Shown here piece by piece: positions 16,913 through 24,628 of a DNA stretch of 64,000 nt (its first letter is position 1; each line of letters begins with the position of its first letter). Origin of the DNA: Ulvibacterium sp965248315 (GTDB taxonomy: Bacteria; Bacteroidota; Bacteroidia; Flavobacteriales; Flavobacteriaceae); NCBI RefSeq assembly GCF_965248315.1, contig NZ_CBDFIX010000002.1, positions 3,596,001 through 3,660,000 on the forward strand. The letters run 5' to 3'. Both the position numbers and the translations under genes were made by a program. The notes under the pieces were generated by a model. The model saw only the letters and a program-made list of their open reading frames with translations. It searched no databases and was not told where the DNA came from.

Positions 16913-18298
16913 ATGCATAAACATTTACTTTATCTATTTCTTTTCTTATTGGTGGGTTGCAGTGTGACCGAAAAAAAATCGGAAAACGTCTTTTTCGCGG
17001 GAGAAGTTGTAAACCCTACAAGCAAATACATCATTCTATACAAAGGTGAAAATAGTATCGATTCAGCCCAATTGGATGCAAATAATAGATTTTCCCTTGA
17101 ACTCGACTCCCCTGAAAACGGTCTTTATCATTTTAAGCATAGTCCTGAATTTCAATATGTTTATTTGGAGAAGGGCGATAGTCTATTGATACGACTCAAC
17201 ACTATGGATTTTGATGAGTCCTTGGTGTTTTCAGGTTCCGGTAGCGAAATAAACAACTTCCTTTTGGAGCTTTTTTTAGCCCGTGAGGCCGAGCAGTCCA
17301 TAATTTATGGTATGTATCGATTGGAACCCGAGGATTTCAATAAAAAAATCGACTCCCTAAAACAGTCAAAACTGGAAGAGTTGGAAATTTTGGTAGAGGA
17401 ATCGGAGTTATCCAAAAGGCAAAGGGAGATTGCAGAGGCCAGCATTGTTTATAACTACTATACCTATAAGGAGAAGTATCCTTTTAAGCATAAATCATAT
17501 ACGGGCAACAAAGTTGTTGACGAACTTCCTCCCAACTTTTATGATTACAGAAAAACGGTCACTTATCAAAACAAGGATTTTACATATCTGAGGCCTTACT
17601 ATAACTTTATGATCAATCATTTTGGGAATCGGTCATACATGAGCTGCTCCAAAAAATGTGGTATAAAAAACGATGTGGTCAAAAATCATCTGCATTTTAA
17701 TATGCACAAACTTGGCCTCATTGATAGCCTTGTAAAGGATAAAGATTTAAAGGACAATTTATTTCGAAACGTAGCTTTTGATTATCTTTTACAAATACAT
17801 GATACCGAGGAAAATAATGAGATTTTCATCAAGGAGTTTCATAAGCTTTCTGAGAACAACAAACACATTTCGGAAATAGACGAACTGTACAAGGGTATAC
17901 TCAACATACAGCCGGATAAGGAGATTCCCAATATTAATGTTTTGAATAGTGAAGGAGAAAGGGTTTCCCTCAAGGAAATTGCCAAAGATACCAAGACCGT
18001 CTTCTATTTTTGGTCCGGAACGGATAAAAGACATTTCGACAATATTACACGAAGGGCGGATTATTTATCCTCAAAAATGTCCGAATATAGGTTTGTAGGT
18101 ATAAATCTAAAAACAGATGATACCAAGTGGAAGATTATGATAGAAACCAAAAATTTGGATAAGAACAACCAATATAGGGCCGTGGATTTTGAGGAAGTCA
18201 CAAAGGCATTGGTCATCTATCCAATGAACAAATGTATTATTACGGAAGATGCGAAAATTGTTGATGCCTTCTCCAATATGTATGCTTCTTCCTTCTAA
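16913..18298 (+). CDS. TlpA-like lipoprotein lacking the CXXC pair
   Basis: Translation from ATG 16913 gives a lipoprotein signal MHKHLLYLFLFLLVGCS with a lipobox LVGC; the reading frame upstream opens at a TTG that overlaps the predicted transcript start. Mature layout: an N-terminal beta domain like DUF4369 (about 20-100), a helical middle, and a C-terminal thioredoxin-like domain starting near PNINVLNSEGERVSL. Where a thioredoxin has W-C-x-x-C this protein has YFWSGTDKRHF, so it cannot do thiol-disulfide exchange by the usual means. 461 residues. Relatives with cysteines are TlpA/ResA-type reductases; the role of this one is unknown. Confidence 0.75.
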   Translation: MHKHLLYLFLFLLVGCSVTEKKSENVFFAGEVVNPTSKYIILYKGENSIDSAQLDANNRFSLELDSPENGLYHFKHSPEFQYVYLEKGDSLLIRLNTMDFDESLVFSGSGSEINNFLLELFLAREAEQSIIYGMYRLEPEDFNKKIDSLKQSKLEELEILVEESELSKRQREIAEASIVYNYYTYKEKYPFKHKSYTGNKVVDELPPNFYDYRKTVTYQNKDFTYLRPYYNFMINHFGNRSYMSCSKKCGIKNDVVKNHLHFNMHKLGLIDSLVKDKDLKDNLFRNVAFDYLLQIHDTEENNEIFIKEFHKLSENNKHISEIDELYKGILNIQPDKEIPNINVLNSEGERVSLKEIAKDTKTVFYFWSGTDKRHFDNITRRADYLSSKMSEYRFVGINLKTDDTKWKIMIETKNLDKNNQYRAVDFEEVTKALVIYPMNKCIITEDAKIVDAFSNMYASSF

Positions 18299-18303
18299 AA
18301 ATA

Positions 18304-18339
18304 AAAAGCCCTTGGAAACCAAAATCTCCAAGGGCTTTT
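18304..18339. terminator. Bidirectional terminator
   Basis: Perfect 13-base arms (18304-18316, 18327-18339) with a GCCC/GGGC core and a 10-base loop between the convergent TlpA-like and transaldolase genes; A and T runs flank the arms. Confidence 0.85.
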
Positions 18340-18366
18340 ATTAGATTTCCTTTTTTTTGACCTATC

Positions 18367-19020
18367 TCAATTTCCTTTTTTATAATCGGCTAGAAATTTT
18401 TCCAGACCACTGTCCGTTAACGGGTGCTTTAAAAGCCCTTCTATAGAAGATAAAGGCCCGGTCATAACATCCGCCCCAAGTTTGGCACAATCTATTACGT
18501 GCATCGTATGCCGTACGGAAGCCGCCAAGATTTGTGTCTCAAAGCCATAATTGTCATAGATGTGACGGATTTCGGCAATCAAGTTGAGCCCATCCGTAGA
18601 AATATCATCCAATCTGCCAATAAAAGGGGAAACATAGGTGGCTCCGGCCTTTGCAGCCAAGAGGGCTTGCCCCGGGGAGAAAACCAAAGTACAATTGGTA
18701 CGTATGCCCTTATCCGAAAAATACTTCAATGCCTTTACGCCATCCCGTATCATAGGGACTTTTACAACAATCTGCTCATGTAGTTCGGCTAGCTCCTCGC
18801 CTTCCTTTATAATACTGTCAAAATCCGTGGAAATAACTTCAGCGGAAACATCGCCATCCACTATGGTACAAATGTCCACATAGTGCTTCAAGATATTGTT
18901 GCGTCCGGTTATGCCCTCCTTTGCCATAAGGGAAGGGTTTGTGGTTACACCATCCAAAACCCCTAATTCCTGGGCTTCCCGTATTTGATCCAAGTTGGCC
19001 GTGTCTATAAAAAATTTCAT
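18367..19020 (-). CDS. Small transaldolase / fructose-6-phosphate aldolase-like protein
   Basis: A 217-residue TIM-barrel of the TalC/FSA-type short transaldolase family. Matching segments are MKFFIDTANLDQI, GVTTNPSLMAKEG, the Schiff-base lysine K87 in IVVKVPM, CTLVFSPGQALLAAKAGA and YVSPFIGRLDD. Such proteins are annotated as transaldolases of the pentose-phosphate pathway or as fructose-6-phosphate aldolases; the sequence alone does not separate them. No pentose-phosphate neighbours are present. Cytoplasmic. Confidence 0.9.
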   Translation of the reverse strand: MKFFIDTANLDQIREAQELGVLDGVTTNPSLMAKEGITGRNNILKHYVDICTIVDGDVSAEVISTDFDSIIKEGEELAELHEQIVVKVPMIRDGVKALKYFSDKGIRTNCTLVFSPGQALLAAKAGATYVSPFIGRLDDISTDGLNLIAEIRHIYDNYGFETQILAASVRHTMHVIDCAKLGADVMTGPLSSIEGLLKHPLTDSGLEKFLADYKKGN

Positions 19021-19084
19021 TTGCGTCCTCGTTTTAGGGTTATAAAAATACCTTTTGAAATATTAAAATTATCAGAAGTTAAAA

Positions 19085-19894
19085 TTACAACTTATAATGG
19101 TTAAGTAGTAATTTCTCGTATACTTTATCCGGTAATAATTTCTTTAGTATAAGGGAAAATTTTTGCATAAAAGAACCCACCTTATAATGCACTTTTGGCT
19201 TCTCTTTTTTAATAATTTCCCACACTTTTTGCGCAACTTCCATCGGGTTGCCTCCCTGTTTCACTCCTTCGTTCATCAATGCAAGGGTGCGACTATAGGC
19301 CTCCTCGTAAGGTGAATTCTCCAAAACAGGTGCATGATAACGGCCCGAAGCAATGTTAGTGGCATAGTCCCCAGGGGCCAAACTGGTAATTTTCACACCA
19401 AAGCCTCTCGTTTCCATACGCATCGCCTCCATTACAAGTTCCAGGGCTCCTTTTGTGGCCGAATATACTCCTCTATAGGGAAGTCCCATATAACCGGCTA
19501 TAGAAGTAATATTTAGGATTAGTCCCGATTTCTGTTTCCGCATTTGGGGCAGCACCGCCTTGGCCATATGTAAAGGACCGTTAAAATTGGTGTCAAATGC
19601 CTTTAAAATCTCTTCATGCGGTGTCTCCTCAACGGATCCGGTAATGCCTATCCCGGCATTATTCACCAAAATATCCAAACGTCCTTCTTTTTCAATAAGT
19701 GCTTTTAGGGCCGTTTCAATGCTTTTTGGGTCACGGACATCCAACTCCAGCAAATCGAAAGCTTTAAAATCCGGATACTTTTCCAAACTTCTCGTAGTAC
19801 CATATACTTTTAATCCCCTTGATACCAAGTACGATCCTATTGACTTTCCAATACCGGATGAGCCTCCCGTTATAAGGACAATTTTTTGCTCCAT
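19085..19894 (-). CDS. Short-chain dehydrogenase/reductase
   Basis: A 269-residue classical SDR. The nucleotide-binding motif TGGSSGIGKSIG is at 10-21, NNAG near 86-89 and the catalytic YSATK (Tyr and Lys) near 153-157, preceded by the Ser of ITSIAGYMG. The C-terminal extension (KVHYKVGSFMQKFSLILKKLLP) is longer and more basic than usual and may touch membranes, as in SDRs acting on lipid substrates. NAD(P)-dependent; substrate unknown. Monocistronic. Confidence 0.9.
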   Translation of the reverse strand: MEQKIVLITGGSSGIGKSIGSYLVSRGLKVYGTTRSLEKYPDFKAFDLLELDVRDPKSIETALKALIEKEGRLDILVNNAGIGITGSVEETPHEEILKAFDTNFNGPLHMAKAVLPQMRKQKSGLILNITSIAGYMGLPYRGVYSATKGALELVMEAMRMETRGFGVKITSLAPGDYATNIASGRYHAPVLENSPYEEAYSRTLALMNEGVKQGGNPMEVAQKVWEIIKKEKPKVHYKVGSFMQKFSLILKKLLPDKVYEKLLLNHYKL

Positions 19895-20030
19895 AATGGT
19901 TGCAAATTAACAAATAAATATGGCGACCGAGCAAGGAACACCAGGTTTGGCTATTGAAGCCAATCCTAAAATAAGTGTCATGCTCGAAAAATCAAACAGG
20001 AAGCTAGCGACCTAAATTCAGCGCATAAAA

Positions 20031-20128
20031 AAAGGCAAGCTACCTACATCGCACCGCTACGACCGTATACCCTTGCTGCGTTCCCACCCTGGGGGATTCT
20101 ACAGGAGCTGGTCGTGTAGGACTTGCCT
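20031..20128 (-). ncRNA. ffs: Signal recognition particle RNA (small bacterial type)
   Basis: On the minus strand a roughly 98-base RNA begins GGCAAG and ends CTTGCC plus a U run, closing a long helix. The apical part carries the conserved GGTGGGAACGCAGCAAGGG block (the GGAA-type tetraloop and symmetric loop that bind Ffh), and the distal strand has GATGTAG-TAGCTTGCC as in 4.5S-like RNAs. It partners Ffh for co-translational membrane targeting. A perfect Bacteroidota promoter lies immediately upstream. It accounts for most of the unique sequence in the 19895-20330 gap; the rest shows nothing recognisable apart from promoters. Confidence 0.92.
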
Positions 20129-20133
20129 AACTG

Positions 20134-20163
20134 CAAATATACAACCTTTTAAACCTTTGCCAA
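20134..20163 (-). promoter_or_regulatory. Promoter of the SRP RNA
   Basis: Minus strand: TTG (20163-20161), 19 bases, TATATTTG (20141-20134), an exact match to the Bacteroidota consensus. It predicts transcription from about 20128, the base where the RNA helix begins. Confidence 0.8.
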
Positions 20164-20194
20164 TTGTTTTATGCGCTTAAATTATTGGTATAAA

Positions 20195-20227
20195 TTGACC
20201 GGAATTCTAGGTTTGCTATTATTTTTG
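20195..20227 (+). promoter_or_regulatory. Candidate promoter of the glutaminyl cyclase gene
   Basis: TTG at 20195-20197 and an exact -7 match TATTTTTG at 20220-20227, spaced by 22 bases. It gives a leader of about 100 bases and diverges from the SRP promoter. Confidence 0.4.
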
Positions 20228-20330
20228 TCTAAATAAATCGAATATAAACAAGGGTGCAACGGACATGAAACAAGATGTCGCTTTAATGTGATTGCCGTTC
20301 CCCATACTGAAATACAAGAAACACAACAGA

Positions 20331-21377
20331 ATGAATATTCTCAAGTTTATAACCATCAATAGTTTTTGGCTTCTTTTCCTTGCCTGTGGAAGTGGCAACA
20401 CCAAGCCATCGTCATTATTCGCCATTGAATTGGAGGGAAACAAAAACAAGTTCAAAAAAAATGAAACGGTAGCGATAGGTTTAAAGAACAAAAAGGAAAA
20501 AACAATCCATAGTGTCACCTACTCCATAGATGGTAAGGAAATGCCGATATCGGGCAATACCATCACCTTGGATATTCCCACTCTGGGAAATAAATTGCTG
20601 AAGGCAACCGTGGACTATGACGAAAGTTCCGTAGAAATTACAAAAAAGATAAAAGTGCTGGCTTCCAAAGCTCCCGAAATTTACACCTATAAGATTATAA
20701 ACGAATACCCTCATGATATCAATGCCTATACCCAAGGCTTGGAGTTCCACAACGATACACTCTATGAGAGTACGGGTCAAAAAGGAACATCTTGGTTACG
20801 AAAATTGGATTTTGAAAAAGGGGAAGTCCTGCATCAAATAGATTTGGATGACACCTATTTTGGGGAAGGTATTACGATTTTAAACGGTAAAATCTACCAA
20901 CTTACCTGGAGGGGCAGAATAGGATTTGTATATGACCTAAAGAGTCTCAAAAAGCTGGATAATTTTCAATACGGTAAAAGCAAGGAAGGCTGGGGGCTAA
21001 CAAATGATGGGGATAAAATTTTCAAGAGCGATGGAACGGAAAAAATCTGGTTTCTAGATCCCGGAACCCTTACGGAAATCGGTAACATACAAACGGTAAC
21101 CGATAAATCCATCTTTAACATGGCCAACGAACTGGAATATGTAGATGGCAAGATTTACGCCAACGTGTACCAAAAGGAGAGTATGATGATCATTGATGCC
21201 AACAGCGGTGCCATTGAAGGCGTGGTCAATTTTGGTGGATTAAAGAAAAAGGTCACCCAGCATGAGAAGTTGAATGTACTCAATGGGGTTGCTTATCATC
21301 CAAAAAGAAAAACTTTCTTTGTGACCGGCAAAAACTGGGATAAGCTTTTTGAAGTCCAAATTGTAAAAAAACAATGA
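20331..21377 (+). CDS. Glutaminyl-peptide cyclotransferase, lipoprotein
   Basis: Glutamine cyclotransferase of the plant/bacterial beta-propeller type, which cyclises N-terminal Gln to pyroglutamate. The start ATG 20331 gives a lipoprotein signal ending in LFLACGS (lipid Cys near 19). An Ig-like spacer (about 30-110) precedes the propeller. Family features are YPHDINAYTQGLEFHNDTLYES, YFGEGITILNGKIYQLTW, GWGLTNDGDKIFKSDG, NELEYVDGKIYANVY and LNGVAYHPKRKTFFVTGKNW. 348 residues, envelope-located. Many Bacteroidota exported proteins start with Gln after signal cleavage, which makes a periplasmic location sensible. Overlaps the next gene by four bases. Confidence 0.9.
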   Translation: MNILKFITINSFWLLFLACGSGNTKPSSLFAIELEGNKNKFKKNETVAIGLKNKKEKTIHSVTYSIDGKEMPISGNTITLDIPTLGNKLLKATVDYDESSVEITKKIKVLASKAPEIYTYKIINEYPHDINAYTQGLEFHNDTLYESTGQKGTSWLRKLDFEKGEVLHQIDLDDTYFGEGITILNGKIYQLTWRGRIGFVYDLKSLKKLDNFQYGKSKEGWGLTNDGDKIFKSDGTEKIWFLDPGTLTEIGNIQTVTDKSIFNMANELEYVDGKIYANVYQKESMMIIDANSGAIEGVVNFGGLKKKVTQHEKLNVLNGVAYHPKRKTFFVTGKNWDKLFEVQIVKKQ

Positions 21378-21766
21378 GGGCTTTTGAGAAGACCATTACA
21401 GTGATTCCAGAAGATCTGGACGACCTGAACCATGTGAACAATGTACGCTTTGTCCAATGGATACAGGATGTCTCAAAGGAACATTGGCAAAAGGTGGCGA
21501 CTCCGGTAATGCAAAAAGACGTGGTTTGGGTGGTTATGAATCATAATATTACCTATAAGAATGCGGCCAAATTGGACGATGTTGTTAGAATACGGACCCA
21601 TATTGCCCAAAGCAGGGGCGCCACTTCGGTACGAGCGGTTGAAATGTATAATGATAAAACAAATGAGCTTTTGCTCCGTTCAACTACCGAGTGGTGTTTA
21701 TTAAATGGCATTACGCTTAGACCCATGCGAATATCCCAAGACATCATTCAACTATTTTCTGAATAA
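21374..21766 (+). CDS. Acyl-CoA thioesterase (hotdog fold)
   Basis: A 130-residue single hotdog domain of the 4-hydroxybenzoyl-CoA thioesterase/YbgC type. The active-site loop is DLDDLNHVNNVRFVQWIQD, with the Asn-His-Val-Asn segment typical of the group. It hydrolyses an acyl-CoA or acyl-ACP, substrate unknown. ATG 21374 overlaps the glutaminyl cyclase stop (ATGA), implying coupled translation. It is cytoplasmic while its partner is an envelope lipoprotein, so the pairing is probably about expression rather than a shared reaction. Confidence 0.85.
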   Translation: MRAFEKTITVIPEDLDDLNHVNNVRFVQWIQDVSKEHWQKVATPVMQKDVVWVVMNHNITYKNAAKLDDVVRIRTHIAQSRGATSVRAVEMYNDKTNELLLRSTTEWCLLNGITLRPMRISQDIIQLFSE

Positions 21767-21836
21767 AGGAATATTCTTTTTTTCTGTCTTTTCCACAATT
21801 GGATGGGAAACACAGAAATTGGAAACAAACCAAAGG

Positions 21837-23366
21837 ATGCGTCCATACTTATACGTTATATCGCTACTCTGTGCTGTTGTTCTCTGGACTTCCTGTAGAA
21901 AGGATTTTGAATATGCCCCAAGTGCAGGAAACCTGGAATTTTCCAGGGATACCGTTTATTTGGATACCATTTTTTCAAATATTGGTAGCAGTACCTATTC
22001 CTTTAAGGTATATAACCCCACCAGGGATGACGTTCTGATACCTTCGATCCGATTGGACCAAGGGCAGGAAAGCGGGTACCGTTTAAACGTGGACGGTATG
22101 GCCGGTAAGGAGTTTAGGGATGTTTCCCTACTTGCCCAGGACAGTCTCTTCATCTTTATTGAGACCACATTTGATATTGCCAATACAAATGAAACTACCT
22201 TTTTATATACGGACGCCATTCTATTTGATTCGGGAAGCTTTTTGCAGGAGGTACAATTGGTCACTTTGGTGAAGGATGCTGTTTTTTTGTATCCTAATAC
22301 CCTAACGGACGGTACCACGGAAACCATAACCGTGGGGCTGAATGGCGACGGAATGGAAATAAAGGTTGAAGGTTTTTATCTTTCGGATAGTCAGCTCAAC
22401 TTTACCAATGAAAAGCCTTATGTCGTTTATGGGTACGCCGCCGTTCCTCCGGACAAACAGCTAAGAATAGATTCGGGTGCCCGCGTCCATTTTCATAAGG
22501 ATTCGGGAATTTATGTGACCGAGGGTGCTTCTCTTCAAATCAACGGAGCGTTAAGCACGGACCCCCTGTTGCTGGAAAACGAAGTTGTTTTTGAAGGGGA
22601 CCGTTTGGAGCCTGAATTTTCGGATATCCCCGGACAATGGGGCACTATTTGGATAAGCCCCGGAAGCGCCAACAATGCCATTAATTATTTAACCATCAAA
22701 AATGCCACTGTAGGGTTGTTGGTAGAAGGCAATGGGGAATTGCAGTCCCCTACACTTACCTTGAACAACGCGCAGATACATAATAGTTCCAGTGTTAATC
22801 TTTGGGCAAAGCATGCATCCATACTGTCCGAAAACACAGTTCTGGGAAGCGCAGGAAACACCTCCCTATATTGCAATGTTGGAGGTGACTATACGTTTAT
22901 CCATGGCACCATTGCCAATTACTGGACCCAAGGATTTAGGCAAGGGACCGCCCTACAGATCGACAATTTTTCACAATCAACATCGGAAGACCTTATCAAT
23001 GCCTCTTTTACAAACTGCATTATTGATGGCAATATGGCTTTGGAGCTATCGTTGAACAGTAATGGCACCAATGCGTTCAATTATTTCTTTACCAATTGCC
23101 TATTAAAGTTCAGGGATAATAATGGAACGTTTTCCCAAAATCCATTGTACGATTTTGGAAATACGGATATTTATAATCAAATACTCCTAAATCAGGAAAT
23201 TGATTTTATAAATACCGGTGACAATAATTTCGATATCGGACAATCGTCCGCCGCCATAGATAATGCAAATTTTGAGGCCGCCCAAGCCGTTCCATTTGAT
23301 ATAAAGGGCATTGATCGCACGACTGCCCCGGATATCGGTGCCTATGAAAACACTACTCCTGAATAA
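21837..23366 (+). CDS. Right-handed beta-helix lipoprotein
   Basis: ATG 21837, preceded by AAAGG, opens a lipoprotein signal ending LWTSCRK (Cys19). The longer frame would start inside the thioesterase gene and lacks a signal. The mature part has an Ig-like N-terminal region (VFDxxFSNIGSSTYSF-like strands), then short repeated beta turns rich in Asn (LTIKNATVGLLVEGNGEL, LTLNNAQIHNSSS) characteristic of parallel beta helices. It ends in DIKGIDRTTAPDIGAYE, a tail common to beta-helix proteins. 509 residues. Probably a surface lipoprotein; ligand unknown. Confidence 0.75.
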   Translation: MRPYLYVISLLCAVVLWTSCRKDFEYAPSAGNLEFSRDTVYLDTIFSNIGSSTYSFKVYNPTRDDVLIPSIRLDQGQESGYRLNVDGMAGKEFRDVSLLAQDSLFIFIETTFDIANTNETTFLYTDAILFDSGSFLQEVQLVTLVKDAVFLYPNTLTDGTTETITVGLNGDGMEIKVEGFYLSDSQLNFTNEKPYVVYGYAAVPPDKQLRIDSGARVHFHKDSGIYVTEGASLQINGALSTDPLLLENEVVFEGDRLEPEFSDIPGQWGTIWISPGSANNAINYLTIKNATVGLLVEGNGELQSPTLTLNNAQIHNSSSVNLWAKHASILSENTVLGSAGNTSLYCNVGGDYTFIHGTIANYWTQGFRQGTALQIDNFSQSTSEDLINASFTNCIIDGNMALELSLNSNGTNAFNYFFTNCLLKFRDNNGTFSQNPLYDFGNTDIYNQILLNQEIDFINTGDNNFDIGQSSAAIDNANFEAAQAVPFDIKGIDRTTAPDIGAYENTTPE

Positions 23367-23435
23367 TTTGTAGGGGCTCTCCGGCAATTGAAGGTCTTTT
23401 CCTTCAAAAAACTCATTTTCAGTGAATTATACACA

Positions 23436-23496
23436 AAAACCTCATTTTTTATAAGGTTTTTCTACGGTCTATTATGGACAAGTATCACTAATTTGC
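23436..23496 (+). promoter_or_regulatory. LytTR gene promoter with inverted-repeat operator
   Basis: Arms AAAACCT (23436-23442) and AGGTTTT (23454-23460) surround an A/T-rich core; GGTC stands at 23466-23469 and a -7-like TAATTTG starts at 23489. Predicted start near 23501, so the operator covers about -65 to -41, an activator-type position. The element recurs almost base for base at 27480-27540 with identical spacing. Confidence 0.6.
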
Positions 23497-23514
23497 ATTA
23501 AATTATCTTGGCCC

Positions 23515-24246
23515 GTGGAGTATACCTATGCCATAATCGACTCTGATGCGACTTCCAATTTGCAGCTACAGCATTATTTGGACGAGTATGGTGATTTTAG
23601 CTGTACCGCTATGGCCAGAAATGACGATGAAGGGTTAAATGCCATCTTAAAATTCTCTCCGGATGTTGTTTTCATCAATCTCAACGAGAAGGCACGTTCT
23701 TTCTTTAGAATGATCATGGAGCTGCATCAATATGTAGAACAGATTCCTTTGCTTATCGGGATATCCAAGACCACGGATTACGCATACGAGGCCATTAAGA
23801 ACAGTTTTTTTGATTACTGGCTTCTTCCTTATAATGAGTTTGACATCCGTAAATCGCTGCTCCGGCTTAAAAAGCGGATGCCGAAAGAGGCCGAGCCCCA
23901 GACCATTTGCCTAAAGTCCTATTCCGATTTCCAATACTTGAACACGGATGACATCCTATACCTACAGGCCGATAACAACGCCACCGAGTTCATTATGAAG
24001 GATGGTTCCGTAACCAGTGCCTTTAAGACCCTAAAAACCTTTGAAAATCAGTTGCCCAAGAATTTTGTCCGTATTCACCAAAGCTATATTGTAAATACCA
24101 ACTACATCTCGCGTATCAATTACGGCAAGTCCATTTGTGCGTTGCGATCTGGGCAACAACAACTCCCTTTTTCCAAGTCTTACAAACAGAATATTGACGG
24201 CTTAAAAAAATTGCTTTCAAAAAACACCATTTCTGCCCTGAATTAA
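23515..24246 (+). CDS. LytTR-type transcription regulator with degenerate receiver
   Basis: A 243-residue two-domain protein from GTG 23515. Residues 1-120 have the fold pattern of a response-regulator receiver, but the phospho-acceptor position is Asn55 (VVFINLN), the conserved Lys before Pro is Leu104 (YWLLPYNEF) and one of the N-terminal acidic residues is Ser10. It therefore probably does not take a phosphate. Residues about 134-240 form a LytTR DNA-binding domain (ILYLQADNNATEFIM, FVRIHQSYIVNTNYI). No LytS-type kinase is adjacent; a HisKA_3 kinase and its own regulator follow. Likely autoregulated or acting on the shared operator, by inference. Confidence 0.9.
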   Translation: MEYTYAIIDSDATSNLQLQHYLDEYGDFSCTAMARNDDEGLNAILKFSPDVVFINLNEKARSFFRMIMELHQYVEQIPLLIGISKTTDYAYEAIKNSFFDYWLLPYNEFDIRKSLLRLKKRMPKEAEPQTICLKSYSDFQYLNTDDILYLQADNNATEFIMKDGSVTSAFKTLKTFENQLPKNFVRIHQSYIVNTNYISRINYGKSICALRSGQQQLPFSKSYKQNIDGLKKLLSKNTISALN

Positions 24247-24279
24247 AAAAATCCTCGCAGATTTCGGTCAAATACCTTC

Positions 24280-24346
24280 AAAACCCTGTCATTTACTAGC
24301 ATTTAAGGTTTTACAAGCTTCTTGCCTACCCGCTTTATTAGTTTAG
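24280..24346 (+). promoter_or_regulatory. Possible third, degenerate copy of the operator/promoter
   Basis: AAAACCC (24280-24286) and AGGTTTT (24306-24312) recur upstream of the small lipoprotein gene, followed by TAGTTTAG at 24339-24346. Arm spacing is 8 bases longer and the -7 distance 2 bases shorter than in the two good copies, so homology is uncertain. Confidence 0.3.
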
Positions 24347-24386
24347 CAACATAATAAATTATTTATAACCATTTAAAACTAAGAAG

Positions 24387-24545
24387 ATGAAAAAGGCAGC
24401 AAGTATTTTAGCGATTGCGCTAATGGGAATGGGAATGGTTTCCTGTGAAAATGATAATGCGATGGAAGAGACACAGGCATTATACGAGACTTTAGAAGAG
24501 GATGCTACGGACGGCTCACAATCTAACAACGAGACACGGAAGTAA
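24387..24545 (+). CDS. Small acidic lipoprotein (52 residues)
   Basis: A short ORF from ATG 24387 to TAA 24545 encodes a basic start, a hydrophobic core and a lipobox-like MVSC, with lipidation expected at Cys20. The mature chain is only 33 residues with ten Asp/Glu and two basic residues; its first residues after Cys are acidic (CENDN), reminiscent of surface-export signals described in some Bacteroidota. A 13-base-pair terminator follows 22 bases after the stop, arguing for a real, separately terminated gene. It lies between a LytTR regulator and a sensor kinase. It may be a sensed or signalling lipopeptide; function unproven. Confidence 0.75.
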   Translation: MKKAASILAIALMGMGMVSCENDNAMEETQALYETLEEDATDGSQSNNETRK

Positions 24546-24567
24546 CCCGTTACATTTATAACAAAGC

Positions 24568-24606
24568 AAAGCTTCAAATGTTGATGACATTTGAAGCTTT
24601 TTTTTT
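24568..24606 (+). terminator. Strong intrinsic terminator/attenuator before the sensor kinase
   Basis: Perfect 13-base arms (24568-24580 and 24588-24600) around a 7-base loop, then an unbroken T run to 24606. It ends only 22 bases before the kinase start codon, leaving no room for a separate promoter downstream of it. Confidence 0.9.
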
Positions 24607-24628
24607 ACCTTGTATAAGGCAGGTTAAA

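Noticed and set aside
24578..24628. Upstream extension of the sensor kinase to ATG 24578
   Set aside because: That codon is within the terminator stem and the extra residues are not signal-like; ATG 24629 has an AGG before it.
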